From JAJRXC01 sp047639555 (GTDB lineage: Bacteria > Actinomycetota > Acidimicrobiia > Acidimicrobiales > Aldehydirespiratoraceae), in the NCBI GenBank assembly GCA_047639555.1, contig JBLIOE010000009.1, forward strand, positions 53,543-117,542: a stretch of DNA of 64,000 nt, in the 5' to 3' direction. The notes beneath the pieces were generated by a model, which was not told the DNA's origin, ran no database searches, and was given only the letters and a program-made list of their open reading frames with translations. Positions 34,006-42,810 of this stretch are shown piece after piece (within the stretch, counting starts at the first letter, position 1; each line of letters begins with the position of its first letter). A program made the position numbers and the translations under genes.

Positions 34006-35274
34006 CTATGTCGGGCGTCGTGCCGACACCCGCATTGGTGCGCCGCCTTCGGGCCGGTTCACGACCATTCCGACCGGCTTCGGTAGGTCGCTGGTCGTTT
34101 CGGCCACATCGAGCCGCTGGGCTATGCGACTAATGATCAGCGTGAGCTCCATCTGGGCGAGCGCGAAACCAATGCAGTTGCGCGGGCCGCGACCGAACGG
34201 GACCCATGCCGCGTCGGCCCACGCTGCCGGGTCTCGCCCGGCGAGGTGAGGCGACCAAAGGATCAGGGTGCCCTTCGGTATGCGGTATCCGTTCACCAGC
34301 ACATCCTGCGCGGTTTCCCGAGGGCTGATCACACCCGCGGGGTGAAGGCGGGTGGTCTCTCTCATTGTCCGGTTCGCGAGGTCGAGGGCGGCGAGGGTTT
34401 CATTGTCGGCGTCCACTCCGTCGGCCTCTTTGCGAAGGCGAGGCCAGAGGTCGGGCGCGAGCGAAACGCACCAGAACATCCACGACAGCGATGCGGCAGT
34501 GGTGTCGTAGCCGGCGCCGAGGAGGGTGGCGACCTGGTCCCTGATCTCGCCGTCGCTGAGAACGCCTTCTTCCACCAGCGAGGCGAGGACGTCGAGTGGG
34601 TCGCTCGACGGGTGTGCCCGGAGGTGAGCGATCTGTTCGTCGACGATCGTGTCAATACCGTGTCGATCCGCCCGCACCCGCGCTCGGGCCGTGCCCGGGA
34701 TCGGGTGGGGAATCTGTTTGAACGCCGGCGCCTCGAGGTAGTCCTGGGGACGCTGGAACAGTGCACCGATCTCGGGCGCCCGTTGCGCCATTCGTTCGCC
34801 AAACAACGACCGCACGACGATCTCGAGCACAAGCGATCGGCCGAATGTGTAGAGATCGACGGTCTCGCCGTTATCGCCGATGGTCCCAACGAGTTGATCG
34901 ATAGCGGCGTCGGTGCGTTCGACGATCATGGGGATCCACCCGTTCAGCCGCCGGCGGCTGAACGCAGTCTGCACGGCCGATCGGCGACGTTTGTGGTCCG
35001 CCCCGTCGGACACGATCATTGACTCTTTACCGACGAGGAATCGGAGGACGTTGAACTTGTGTCCCCACCGGAACGTGTCGGTCGACATCGCGAACAACTC
35101 CCGCAACGCGACAGGGTCGCCGACGACGGCCATACGAACCGGTCCCGCGCCCAGCGAATATGTCGACCCATAACGAGCGGCCAACTCGTCGAGAACCGGA
35201 GTCGGGTCCGCAAAAATTCGACGCAGAAGGCCGGGCTGTTCTCGCATCGGGGGGGTGCGGGAGCGCCTTGGCAT
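34006..35274 (-). CDS. Cytochrome P450, apparently lacking the PERF segment
   Basis: A 422-residue P450. The I-helix oxygen motif is LGAGYDTTAASL, the K-helix ExxR is ETTR in MRETTRLHPAG, and the haem-binding loop is VPFGRGPRNCIGFALAQ with the cysteine ligand. The HRDP meander region LAGRDPAAWADAAW runs straight into VPFGRG. The PERF block that normally separates them (about 20-25 residues and the third partner of the ERR triad) is missing. The ATG at 35274 has AGGA 9 nt upstream. An ATG at 35283 is possible. The substrate is unknown. No ferredoxin partner is adjacent. Confidence 0.85.
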   Translation of the reverse strand: MPRRSRTPPMREQPGLLRRIFADPTPVLDELAARYGSTYSLGAGPVRMAVVGDPVALRELFAMSTDTFRWGHKFNVLRFLVGKESMIVSDGADHKRRRSAVQTAFSRRRLNGWIPMIVERTDAAIDQLVGTIGDNGETVDLYTFGRSLVLEIVVRSLFGERMAQRAPEIGALFQRPQDYLEAPAFKQIPHPIPGTARARVRADRHGIDTIVDEQIAHLRAHPSSDPLDVLASLVEEGVLSDGEIRDQVATLLGAGYDTTAASLSWMFWCVSLAPDLWPRLRKEADGVDADNETLAALDLANRTMRETTRLHPAGVISPRETAQDVLVNGYRIPKGTLILWSPHLAGRDPAAWADAAWVPFGRGPRNCIGFALAQMELTLIISRIAQRLDVAETTSDLPKPVGMVVNRPEGGAPMRVSARRPT

Positions 35275-35325
35275 GAATGTCATTCCTCATGGTGCCCATT
35301 GTGTATCGCTCTCCTTTCGGTCCGA

Positions 35326-36153
35326 CTAGAACGCGATCTCCACCGCCGCGGCGAGCATCCAGAGCCATCCGGCGATGCCGGCCAGCAGAAGGAGTGCCCC
35401 TACGGCGCGGCCGAGTGTGCCGCGGGTCTGCTGCGGGCGCTCCCAGCCGCGTACACCGACGATGATGATCGATCCCACGATGAGCGGCGAGGGAAGCGCG
35501 AGCACGATCAACGGGAGGATGCCGGCGATACCACGGACGCTCAAAGACGGTGCCGGCCACCTTGCGGTGAAGGTGTCGATGAGTGCGCCCGAGGTCGCGC
35601 CAAGCAGTGCGACCAAGCTGATCACCATGACCGCGGCCAGCCACGTGGGGCCAAGAATGTGGAAGTCGATGCTCTCGGGGGCCAGGAGGTCGGACGGGCG
35701 AGCAAGAACTCCTCCGATGAGTCCTACAATCACCAGACCAGCGAGCGGGCCCCGCCGCGGGAGTGCTCGCCGAAGGAGCGCAAAGACCGCGGCCCCGACG
35801 GAGCCGGCGAAGAGCCCGACGAACACGACGAGAAAGATCGTGCCGTCTACGGAGACCTCGCCGACGACTTCGTCCGCCTCTGTGATCCGACCCTGGGCTC
35901 GCTCATCGGATGTCACGGCGATGACCCGCATCAGGAGCCGCCCTCCGAGTCCCGCGGTCAGCAGGCCACCGAGCATTCCGGCAGCGATCGACGCGCTCGT
36001 GACCCGGACGCCCTCCCGAATCCGTGCGCCGGCCGAGGAACCAGCGGGAAGCGCTGAGGTCGCCGTAGATCGGGCGTCTCGAAATCGCACGAGTAGAGCG
36101 ACACCAGCGAAGACGCCAATGGCGCAAACGACGGTGATGATCACCTTGCTCAT
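35326..36153 (-). CDS. Multi-pass membrane protein of unknown function
   Basis: A 275-residue protein with about six to seven hydrophobic helices, beginning VIITVVCAIGVFAGVALLV. Further helices include TIFLVVFVGLFAGSVGAAVF, LAGLVIVGLIGGVLA and AVGALLLLAGIAGWLWMLAA. Between the second and third lies a charged loop (SDERAQGRITEADEV). No enzyme motif is visible and I do not recognise the family. It is on the same strand as the P450, 52 nt upstream, so they may share a transcript. Confidence 0.7.
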   Translation of the reverse strand: MSKVIITVVCAIGVFAGVALLVRFRDARSTATSALPAGSSAGARIREGVRVTSASIAAGMLGGLLTAGLGGRLLMRVIAVTSDERAQGRITEADEVVGEVSVDGTIFLVVFVGLFAGSVGAAVFALLRRALPRRGPLAGLVIVGLIGGVLARPSDLLAPESIDFHILGPTWLAAVMVISLVALLGATSGALIDTFTARWPAPSLSVRGIAGILPLIVLALPSPLIVGSIIIVGVRGWERPQQTRGTLGRAVGALLLLAGIAGWLWMLAAAVEIAF

Positions 36154-36259
36154 GCCGTAATTGTCGCGCGACGACCGACAATCTGCTTCCGAACAATGTT
36201 CTCATCTCAGCCTCGGTCGGATCTGCGGGCCCTGAGGCTGTTCGGCTATTGTCCGCTAG

Positions 36260-38503
36260 ATGCCGCTCTTTGGTCGTCGCCAGTTCGTCCTCGGGGCCGT
36301 GGGTTTGGCCGTTGCTGGGGCCTGTGCCGATGACGGAGGATCAACCGCCCCTCCGGGAAATGTCAGCACTTCGACCACTGCCGCCTCGACCGGTCCGACC
36401 GTGTCTACGACCACGATCGCGGCCGAAACTCCGGTCCTGCCCGCGCCCGGTTCGATCGGGTTGATCGACGAGGCGGCGTGGCAGGCCCGCGTTCAGCGCT
36501 ACCTCGATCACGCAGTCGCGTCACCCCGGCCAGCCTCGGCGTCCGGCGTGGCCGTGCAACTGGCCCAGGCGCGACGAGATCCGACCTTCACGTGGGACAC
36601 CGCAAGTGTGACCGTGGACGGGTTCGCCGACCGCTTCACCCAGATCGACGAGTGGCGAGACACGCGCGACTTCCAGCTCATGTACTTCCACTGGTTGCTG
36701 GCCTACGGCCGAGGCGAGACTTCGTCCACGCAGCTCGACGAGTCACTTCTCGAGGCCATTCGCCAACGGATGCTCGACAACCGTTATCGCTACGACGACC
36801 CCCTTCCGGAAGGCCGGATCGATCATCTCTGGTACTGGTCGGAGAACCATCGGCTGATCAACGCAACCAACGAGTTTCTTGCCGGCGCGGCCTTCAGCGA
36901 TGAAACCTTCACCGTCACGGGTCTCACTGGAGCAGAGCACGCGGCCCGAGCTCGCCTGAAGATCCTGGAGTGGGTCATGGAGAGGGCCCGATTCGGCTTC
37001 TTCGAGTGGCACAGCAACGTGTATATGGCGAAGAACATCACACCGTTGCTCACGCTCGTCGAGCTGAGCGACGACGAGGAGATCGTCGCTGCCGCGGCTC
37101 GTGGGTTGGATCTGTGTCTCGTCGACATGGCCGCCCATTACCACCGGGGCGCCTATGTGGCTCCCCACGGGCGCACCTACAAGAAAGACAAGATGACGGC
37201 CCGCGACGAAGACACCTACGACGTCGCGAAACTCCTGTTCGACCGCACCCCGACCGATCACCAATCGGTCGACAGCACCACCGCCACCTATTTCTGTCTC
37301 GCCGAGCGGTATCGGCCACCGCAGGCCGTGATCGACATGGCAAAGAACGAACGCATCGCGGTTGTGCGGGAGCGTCACGGTGTCCACATCGACTCGACGG
37401 AGCCGGTGAGTGACTCACCCACCGCTCCGTTCGGTTACGACTTCAAGGATCCGGCCAACCTGGAATTCTGGTGGTCGGCCGGCGCTATCGGCGTGTGGCA
37501 AATGGCCGAGGTGAGCGTGGCCGAGGCCGACGCTCACCAGCTCTGGGACGGCGATGTGTTCGGCCAGATCAAGCTGCTCGCCGACGTGATGGGGCGCGAC
37601 GTCGATCGTCTCGAAGAGTGGCTCGTGAAGAACTACATGATTCTGAACATCGGCGGCCTTGACGACGCCAACACCTACACGTGGCGCAGCCCGTGGGTGA
37701 GTCTGGCCACGGTCGTGGACCACCGGAAGGGCGAGATGCGTGATCAGGTTCACGTGTGGCAGGCGACCATCGATCCCGATGCGAGGGTCTTCACCACCCA
37801 CCCGATGACCGGTCTTCCCGAGTCCACCGACTGGAACGAAGACGACGGTCCCGGATACTGGACCGGCGATGCCTCCATGCCTCGGTCCGCGCAACACGAG
37901 AGAACGGCAGTTCACATCTACTCGCCGCTCTACGACGAAACCACTGATCCGCTGCTCGCCCAGGTCTTCACCTACCGCAACTACACCCACGCCTATTTCC
38001 CGCAGGATCACTTCGACGAGGTCCGCCAGATCGGCAACTGGACAATCGGCGCGAAGGACGGCGGTTACATCGCCCTCTGGTCCCATCGTGCCACCGCGTG
38101 GCGAACCTACGACCCCGCGGTGCATGCCACCGACGGCATGACTTTGCCCTTCGACCTGGTGGCCGAGGGCGGGGCCGACAACGTTTGGATCGTCGAGGTC
38201 GGCACGGAAGACGACGGCAGCTTCGACGAGTTCGTCAGTGCCGTGACCGCGGTCGAACCCGAAGTGACGGGGGAGTGGGCCGACACGTCGGTGCAGTGGA
38301 CATCGCCGACCGGCGGCCCGATCACCTTTGGCTGGGAGGCTGCCTTCACCGTCGACGGTACCGAGCAGCCGCTGGCCGATTTCCCCCGCCACGAGTCGCC
38401 ATGGGGAACGGTGGACCGGCTATCGACCAGCCACCGCTGGGAGACCCCGAACGGGGTTCTCGAGTTGGACTTCGAGGCGGGCACCCGAAGCGTCGCGAAC
38501 TAG
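36260..38503 (+). CDS. Large Tat-exported lipoprotein, possibly polysaccharide-lyase-like
   Basis: A 747-residue protein. A twin-arginine start (MPLFGRRQFVLGAVGLAVAG) leads into a lipobox cysteine, so it is probably exported folded and lipid-anchored. A Thr/Ser linker follows. The first half is all-helical with an aromatic pattern IDHLWYWSENHRLINATNEF, and the second half is beta-rich (WTIGAKDGGYIALWSHRATAW). That helical-toroid plus beta-sandwich outline recalls polysaccharide lyases. The family is a guess and no catalytic residues can be assigned. A TATTGT box lies 7 nt before the ATG. Confidence 0.6.
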   Translation: MPLFGRRQFVLGAVGLAVAGACADDGGSTAPPGNVSTSTTAASTGPTVSTTTIAAETPVLPAPGSIGLIDEAAWQARVQRYLDHAVASPRPASASGVAVQLAQARRDPTFTWDTASVTVDGFADRFTQIDEWRDTRDFQLMYFHWLLAYGRGETSSTQLDESLLEAIRQRMLDNRYRYDDPLPEGRIDHLWYWSENHRLINATNEFLAGAAFSDETFTVTGLTGAEHAARARLKILEWVMERARFGFFEWHSNVYMAKNITPLLTLVELSDDEEIVAAAARGLDLCLVDMAAHYHRGAYVAPHGRTYKKDKMTARDEDTYDVAKLLFDRTPTDHQSVDSTTATYFCLAERYRPPQAVIDMAKNERIAVVRERHGVHIDSTEPVSDSPTAPFGYDFKDPANLEFWWSAGAIGVWQMAEVSVAEADAHQLWDGDVFGQIKLLADVMGRDVDRLEEWLVKNYMILNIGGLDDANTYTWRSPWVSLATVVDHRKGEMRDQVHVWQATIDPDARVFTTHPMTGLPESTDWNEDDGPGYWTGDASMPRSAQHERTAVHIYSPLYDETTDPLLAQVFTYRNYTHAYFPQDHFDEVRQIGNWTIGAKDGGYIALWSHRATAWRTYDPAVHATDGMTLPFDLVAEGGADNVWIVEVGTEDDGSFDEFVSAVTAVEPEVTGEWADTSVQWTSPTGGPITFGWEAAFTVDGTEQPLADFPRHESPWGTVDRLSTSHRWETPNGVLELDFEAGTRSVAN

Positions 38504-38571
38504 CGACCCGCACGAGGTACTGAAAACATCGACTGCACTAGGCTCTCGCTCTTACTCCCTTGGAGGGGCAA

Positions 38572-39864
38572 ATGAGTAGTGGTGTCGGTGAGTACGGCCC
38601 AGTCCAGGGGACGGTGGCGCCCGGTTTCGAATCGGTGAAGCGCCTCTACGAGCGCGAGACGCAGGCGATGGCGGAGCAGCACACTCAGCTCTGCGTGTAC
38701 TACAAGGGTGAGCGGGTGGTTGACCTCTGGCGGTCCGTTGCGAACAACACCCAGTTCTCGGCGGACTCGCTCGTCAACGTGTTCAGCAGTGGGAAGAGCC
38801 TCGAGACGATTCCCATCGCCTCGCTCGTCGGCCGCGGATTGCTCGACTACGAAGCGAAAATCGCGGACTACTGGCCTGAATTCGCGGCCAACGGCAAGGG
38901 CGACATCACCGTCGCCGACTTGATGCGTCACGAAGCGGGTCTCGCGGTCTTCAACACGCCCATTCCCACCGAAGACCTGCTGCCCGAGAACATCAAGCAG
39001 AACCGGGTGGGGCAGGTCATCGAGGGCCACCCCGCCCGATTCCCGAAGGGCGACGACAACCAGCGCGAGTACCACGCCGTCACCCGCGGCTGGATCATCA
39101 ACGAACTCCATCGACGTGTCGACCCGGCTGGCCGAACCCTCGGCGAGTGGCTCCAAGAAGAGATCAGCGGCCCGCTCGAGGCGGACGCGTTCATCGGCGT
39201 CGACGAGAGCGAACTGCCCCGAATCTCGCCCGTCGTGCCCCTCGGCATCGGCTTCCAGCTCCGACAGAGCATGAAGCCGCGAGCGCTGGGCCGGAAGATC
39301 AAGAACAGTTTCCTGCAGCTCATGGGACGGCTGCTCCGGATCATCGTGTCGATGCGCAACGCCACCACCCGCGGTGCGCCGCCCATCTTCAAGGGCATGA
39401 AGGACCTCGGGTTCTTCAACGAGTCCGCCGTCGCAATGGGTGAAACGCCATCGGCGGCCGCGAACTGTTCGGCCAGAGGCCTGGCGAAGATCGCCGCCGT
39501 GATGGCGGCGGGGGGAACTTGGGACGGCCGCGAATACCTCAGCAAGCAGGCGTGGGATGCTCTCCATGCCCATCCGGTCGAGGCCAGCATGCTCGGGGCG
39601 CCGTCGAGCTTCACGCAGGGTGGCGTCAATCAGTTCCTCAAGGTCGGAGCCAAGAGCAGCAGTCTTGAGCGCGCCTTCAACGAGGGGCGTGAGGGCTTCT
39701 ACGGCTGGATGGGGTTGGGCGGTTCGATCTTCCAGTGGCACCCGGGGAACGAGATCGGGTTCGCTTTCGTGCCCACCTCGTTGCACGTCATCGACTTGTT
39801 CAACGAGCGTGGAAAGGTCTACCAGGCAGAAGTGCTGCGCTGCGTCGCGAATTCGAGGAGTTAG
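38572..39864 (+). CDS. Beta-lactamase-related serine hydrolase (family VIII esterase type)
   Basis: A 430-residue protein with the class C beta-lactamase/esterase fold. The SxxK nucleophile is in NVFSSGKSLET near residue 72, and a tyrosine motif YHAVTRGWIINEL sits near 166. The end region FYGWMGLGGSIFQWHPGN takes the place of the KTG box. LMRHEAGL is also typical of these esterases. GGAGGGG precedes the ATG at 38572. A TTG at 38560 is a weaker alternative. No signal peptide is seen, so a cytoplasmic esterase is likelier than a true beta-lactamase. Confidence 0.85.
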   Translation: MSSGVGEYGPVQGTVAPGFESVKRLYERETQAMAEQHTQLCVYYKGERVVDLWRSVANNTQFSADSLVNVFSSGKSLETIPIASLVGRGLLDYEAKIADYWPEFAANGKGDITVADLMRHEAGLAVFNTPIPTEDLLPENIKQNRVGQVIEGHPARFPKGDDNQREYHAVTRGWIINELHRRVDPAGRTLGEWLQEEISGPLEADAFIGVDESELPRISPVVPLGIGFQLRQSMKPRALGRKIKNSFLQLMGRLLRIIVSMRNATTRGAPPIFKGMKDLGFFNESAVAMGETPSAAANCSARGLAKIAAVMAAGGTWDGREYLSKQAWDALHAHPVEASMLGAPSSFTQGGVNQFLKVGAKSSSLERAFNEGREGFYGWMGLGGSIFQWHPGNEIGFAFVPTSLHVIDLFNERGKVYQAEVLRCVANSRS

Positions 39865-39870
39865 CTCCGG

Positions 39871-40101
39871 TTACGCAACGCGACGGCGCCTTGGTTTGCC
39901 GGGCCCGTAGTTCGACACCTTCAGTCCGTCAGGGTCGTTCCCAAGATGCAGCCGACGGGCGGGAAGGATCCCCGCGATCTTCGCCCCTTCTTCGATCGAG
40001 TGCACTTTCAGGTCGCAACTCCGAGTGTTGTTGGGGCTGATCCAGTCGCCCACGAGGACGTCGCGACATTTGATCTTCTCCATGTCGGGTTGATTGCCCA
40101 T
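39871..40101 (-). CDS. Small hypothetical protein (76 aa)
   Basis: A 76-residue basic protein, convergent with the esterase gene. GGAGA lies 5 nt before the ATG at 40101, and an internal ATG at 40083 is an alternative. The core KCRDVLVGDWISPNN...HSIEEGAKIAGIL reads like a short beta-rich domain, and the tail PGKPRRRRVA is strongly basic. I recognise no family. Codon use is somewhat less GC-biased than in its neighbours, so it could be a recent or non-essential gene. Confidence 0.45.
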   Translation of the reverse strand: MGNQPDMEKIKCRDVLVGDWISPNNTRSCDLKVHSIEEGAKIAGILPARRLHLGNDPDGLKVSNYGPGKPRRRRVA

Positions 40102-40161
40102 CGCGTCTCCATTGTGACTCTTGGGCGCGTCGGGTTCCGTGACATCGAGACGCGGCCTTGC

Positions 40162-40716
40162 TCAGGTGACGAGGTTGGGCGTTGTGCCCCATGCATCGTC
40201 CGGGTCTGAAACGACATAGGAGCTGGAGATCTTGTCCCAGAGGTTCTGGTTCCTCTTGTCCCAAAACGGCATGAGCAACAAGATGCCGAGCGTGATCGGA
40301 ATTGCAATGCCGGCCACGAAGCCCGCGACAAGGCCGCGCATCCAGAACATCTTTCCCATTCCAACGGGTCGGATTGTTGATGAGTCGATCACTCGGAGCC
40401 CCATGATTTTCTTGGCCGGGGTCTGCCCGTTACCGGCGATCATGGCGGCCCAGATGATCCAGCCGATACCCAAGGTGACAAGCATCAAGATGCCCTCGAC
40501 GAAGTAGGCCCCGAGTCGAAGCCACGGATTTGCCGAGGTGACTCCGGCGGGGAGTCCTACGCCCCCGGCAACAGTGGCCGCTTGCATCGGTGCAGCTGAC
40601 GGCGTCTGTGCGGTCGGTGGTGCTGGTGCCATTGCCGGTGCTGCCGTTGGTTGTGGCGGGTAGTACTTCCCGTCCGATGCCAGCCACCAGTCATCGCCCT
40701 GTGGTGTATCGCTCAT
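40162..40716 (-). CDS. RDD family membrane protein
   Basis: A 184-residue protein. The N-terminus has the actinobacterial DDWWLASDGKYYPPQP motif, followed by a Pro/Ala/Thr-rich linker. The RDD domain (from about residue 65) has WLRLGAYFVEGILMLVTLGIG, GQTPAKKIMGLRVIDSST and a final helix pair GLVAGFVAGIAIPITLGILL. The characteristic Arg-Asp-Asp start is altered (LRLGAYFVEG). RDD proteins are membrane proteins of mixed or unknown transport roles. AAGG lies just before the ATG. Confidence 0.8.
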   Translation of the reverse strand: MSDTPQGDDWWLASDGKYYPPQPTAAPAMAPAPPTAQTPSAAPMQAATVAGGVGLPAGVTSANPWLRLGAYFVEGILMLVTLGIGWIIWAAMIAGNGQTPAKKIMGLRVIDSSTIRPVGMGKMFWMRGLVAGFVAGIAIPITLGILLLMPFWDKRNQNLWDKISSSYVVSDPDDAWGTTPNLVT

Positions 40717-40782
40717 GTTTCTGCCTTCGTGTTGTGCTCGCCGAAGACCCGGGTCTAGCAGCCGGATGGCGAGCCCGCCGGA

Positions 40783-41853
40783 TTAGGCCGACTCGGAAGC
40801 GCGGTGGCGAACGGCTTTGCGCTCGTACATCGCATGGTCGGCGGACGAGAAGAGCCGTTCGAGTGTGGCTGTGTTGCACGGAAGCACGGAGGCGCCGACG
40901 CTCGCTCCGACAGTGATGTCTGGACCATTATGGGTGAAGGACCAACTGGCCGCCGCCTCGATTCGGTCGACGAGGTGATCGGCGGACTCGATGGGATCGC
41001 GGAAGATGATGGCGAACTCGTCGCCGCCGATCCGAACTGCCGTCTGCCCACTCCCGCACGCCGCTGACAGCCGTTCGCCGAGCTCGATGAGGACGGCATC
41101 GCCGATGAGGTGGCCGTGCGTATCGTTGATCGCCTTGAAATGGTCGAGGTCGACAAGAGCGAGCCCAACCGAAGAGACGGTGGAGTCGGCGAGCGCGAAG
41201 CTGAGTTCATCGACAAGGTGGGCCCGATTGCCGAGCCCGGTCAGGTTGTCGTGGCGTATCTCGTGGGCCAATCGAGCGAGCAGTACTTCCCGGTCCTCGG
41301 CCATCTGCCGGATCTCATCGCTTTGTCGTCCGAGGACGCTGACGATGAAGGCGGCCGCCAGGGCCACGAGGGCGACGCGGTCGATGAGATAGACGTCTCC
41401 AGCGAGCCAGCCCGTCGCCAAGACACCGCCGACGATTGCGATGGTGTACGGGACAGCGACCTCGGTGCCCATCCATGCGACGAAGGTGGCACCAAGGACG
41501 ATGGCCACCATCGATGCGCTTTGCAGGTAGAACTCGCTGACGTTTCCGAGCATCAGCACCCAGACGATCGCCGCGAGCGGCGTGATGCCCAAGAGTCGGT
41601 CGACCTTGGTGGCGATGAGGAGGGACACGCCCAGCACGGGACCCATTGCGGCATAGATCGCGATAGCGAGGGCGGTCGACGCTTCCTCGTTTACGACGAC
41701 CGATGCGAATGGGACGCTGCCGATACTCCAGAAAAGAAGCGCGGCGACGTGCAGCCGTCGAAGACGGCCGGTGTCCTCGATGCCGTGGATCTCGCGTCGG
41801 GGACGCCCGAAGTAGATCAGCCGCTCGATCCAGAGTGGGGGTACGGGACTCAT
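40783..41853 (-). CDS. Membrane-bound diguanylate cyclase (GGDEF)
   Basis: A 356-residue protein. About six hydrophobic helices occupy residues 35-195 (for example VASTALAIAIYAAMGPVLGVSLL), followed by a coiled linker (LARLAHEIRHDNLTGLGNRAHLVDELS). The GGDEF domain has its active-site RIGGDEFAII near residue 275 and DLDHFKAINDTHGH upstream, so cyclic-di-GMP synthesis is expected. The upstream RxxD inhibitory site is not obvious. The membrane half does not match a named sensor I can recognise. Confidence 0.9.
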   Translation of the reverse strand: MSPVPPLWIERLIYFGRPRREIHGIEDTGRLRRLHVAALLFWSIGSVPFASVVVNEEASTALAIAIYAAMGPVLGVSLLIATKVDRLLGITPLAAIVWVLMLGNVSEFYLQSASMVAIVLGATFVAWMGTEVAVPYTIAIVGGVLATGWLAGDVYLIDRVALVALAAAFIVSVLGRQSDEIRQMAEDREVLLARLAHEIRHDNLTGLGNRAHLVDELSFALADSTVSSVGLALVDLDHFKAINDTHGHLIGDAVLIELGERLSAACGSGQTAVRIGGDEFAIIFRDPIESADHLVDRIEAAASWSFTHNGPDITVGASVGASVLPCNTATLERLFSSADHAMYERKAVRHRASESA

Positions 41854-41969
41854 GTCTTTGTTTCAACGGTGCCCCATGCCGATGACCCGAGCGGAATAGT
41901 CTGGATGGCCCAGCACGCGACATCGTTCGACTTACGTGACTGCCTCTGTCCTCGCTAGCTTCGGTCGTT

Positions 41970-42806
41970 ATGGAAATTCGGGACAAGGTTGTGGTCATAA
42001 CCGGTGGTGCGAGTGGTATCGGCGAAGGACTCGCGGAGCGCTTTCACGCTGAGGGTGCCGCCCACGTGGTTGTTGTCGATCGCGATGAAGCCGGGGCCCA
42101 GCGGGTCGCCGAGTCGGTCGGTGGCACTGCAGTTGCCCTCGACGTCACCGATGCAGATGCGATGCAGGCCCTCGTCGAGACGACCGAACGCGACATCGGG
42201 CCGATCGGGCTCTTCGTGTCGAACGCGGGCTACGTCACTCTCGGTGGACTCGAAGCGCCCGTCGAAGATCTGCAACGTATGTGGGAGGTGCACGTTCTCG
42301 CCCATCTGTACGCGGCTCGTGCTGTAGTCCCGTTCATGGCTGACAGAGGAGAGGGTTACCTCCTCAACACTGCTTCGGCCGCCGGTCTGCTTTCCCAATT
42401 CGGCTCGCTGCACTACGCGATGACCAAACACGCCGCCATCGCGTTGGCCGAGTGGATCGCGATCACCCACGGCCACCAGGGCATCAAGGTCTCGGTTCTC
42501 TGCCCTCAGGCGGTCGCAACAAACATCGGCGCGAACTCGCCGCAGGCAGGAATGATTGACGACACCGCGGGCGATGTGGCCAGCGGCGACGGAACACTCA
42601 CTCCCGAAGACGTCGCCGATTGTGTGATGGAAGCGCTGGCCGACGAACGCTTCCACGTCCTGCCTCACGCCGATGTGAAGACCTATGTCGAGCGCAAGGG
42701 CGCCGATGTCGACCGTTGGATCGGTGGTATGCAGCGCTGGCAGAACGCCATGTTCGCGCCCGAGTCGCATCCGGCCACATGGCTCACCGGCAGCGAGCGT
42801 TCGTGA
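41970..42806 (+). CDS. Short-chain dehydrogenase/reductase
   Basis: A 278-residue Rossmann protein. The cofactor motif is VVITGGASGIGEG (TGxxxGIG), NAG is in VSNAGYVTLGG, and the catalytic Ser, Tyr and Lys are in TASAAGLLSQFGSLHYAMTKHAAIALA. A TAGCTT box lies 8 nt before the ATG. Its substrate is unknown. A C-terminal extension (KTYVERKGADVDRWIGGMQRWQ) goes beyond the usual SDR length of about 250. It is convergent with the LLM gene, separated by 4 nt. Confidence 0.88.
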   Translation: MEIRDKVVVITGGASGIGEGLAERFHAEGAAHVVVVDRDEAGAQRVAESVGGTAVALDVTDADAMQALVETTERDIGPIGLFVSNAGYVTLGGLEAPVEDLQRMWEVHVLAHLYAARAVVPFMADRGEGYLLNTASAAGLLSQFGSLHYAMTKHAAIALAEWIAITHGHQGIKVSVLCPQAVATNIGANSPQAGMIDDTAGDVASGDGTLTPEDVADCVMEALADERFHVLPHADVKTYVERKGADVDRWIGGMQRWQNAMFAPESHPATWLTGSERS

Positions 42807-42810
42807 CCGC

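Noticed and set aside
35059..36057. A 332-codon plus-strand frame across P450 and membrane protein genes
   Set aside because: Highly charged, repetitive and antisense to clear genes.
36158..36182. An imperfect inverted repeat ATTGTC...GACAAT containing GTCGCGCGAC between divergent starts
   Set aside because: Could be an operator, but the arms are short and no regulator is adjacent. Not strong enough to list as a feature.
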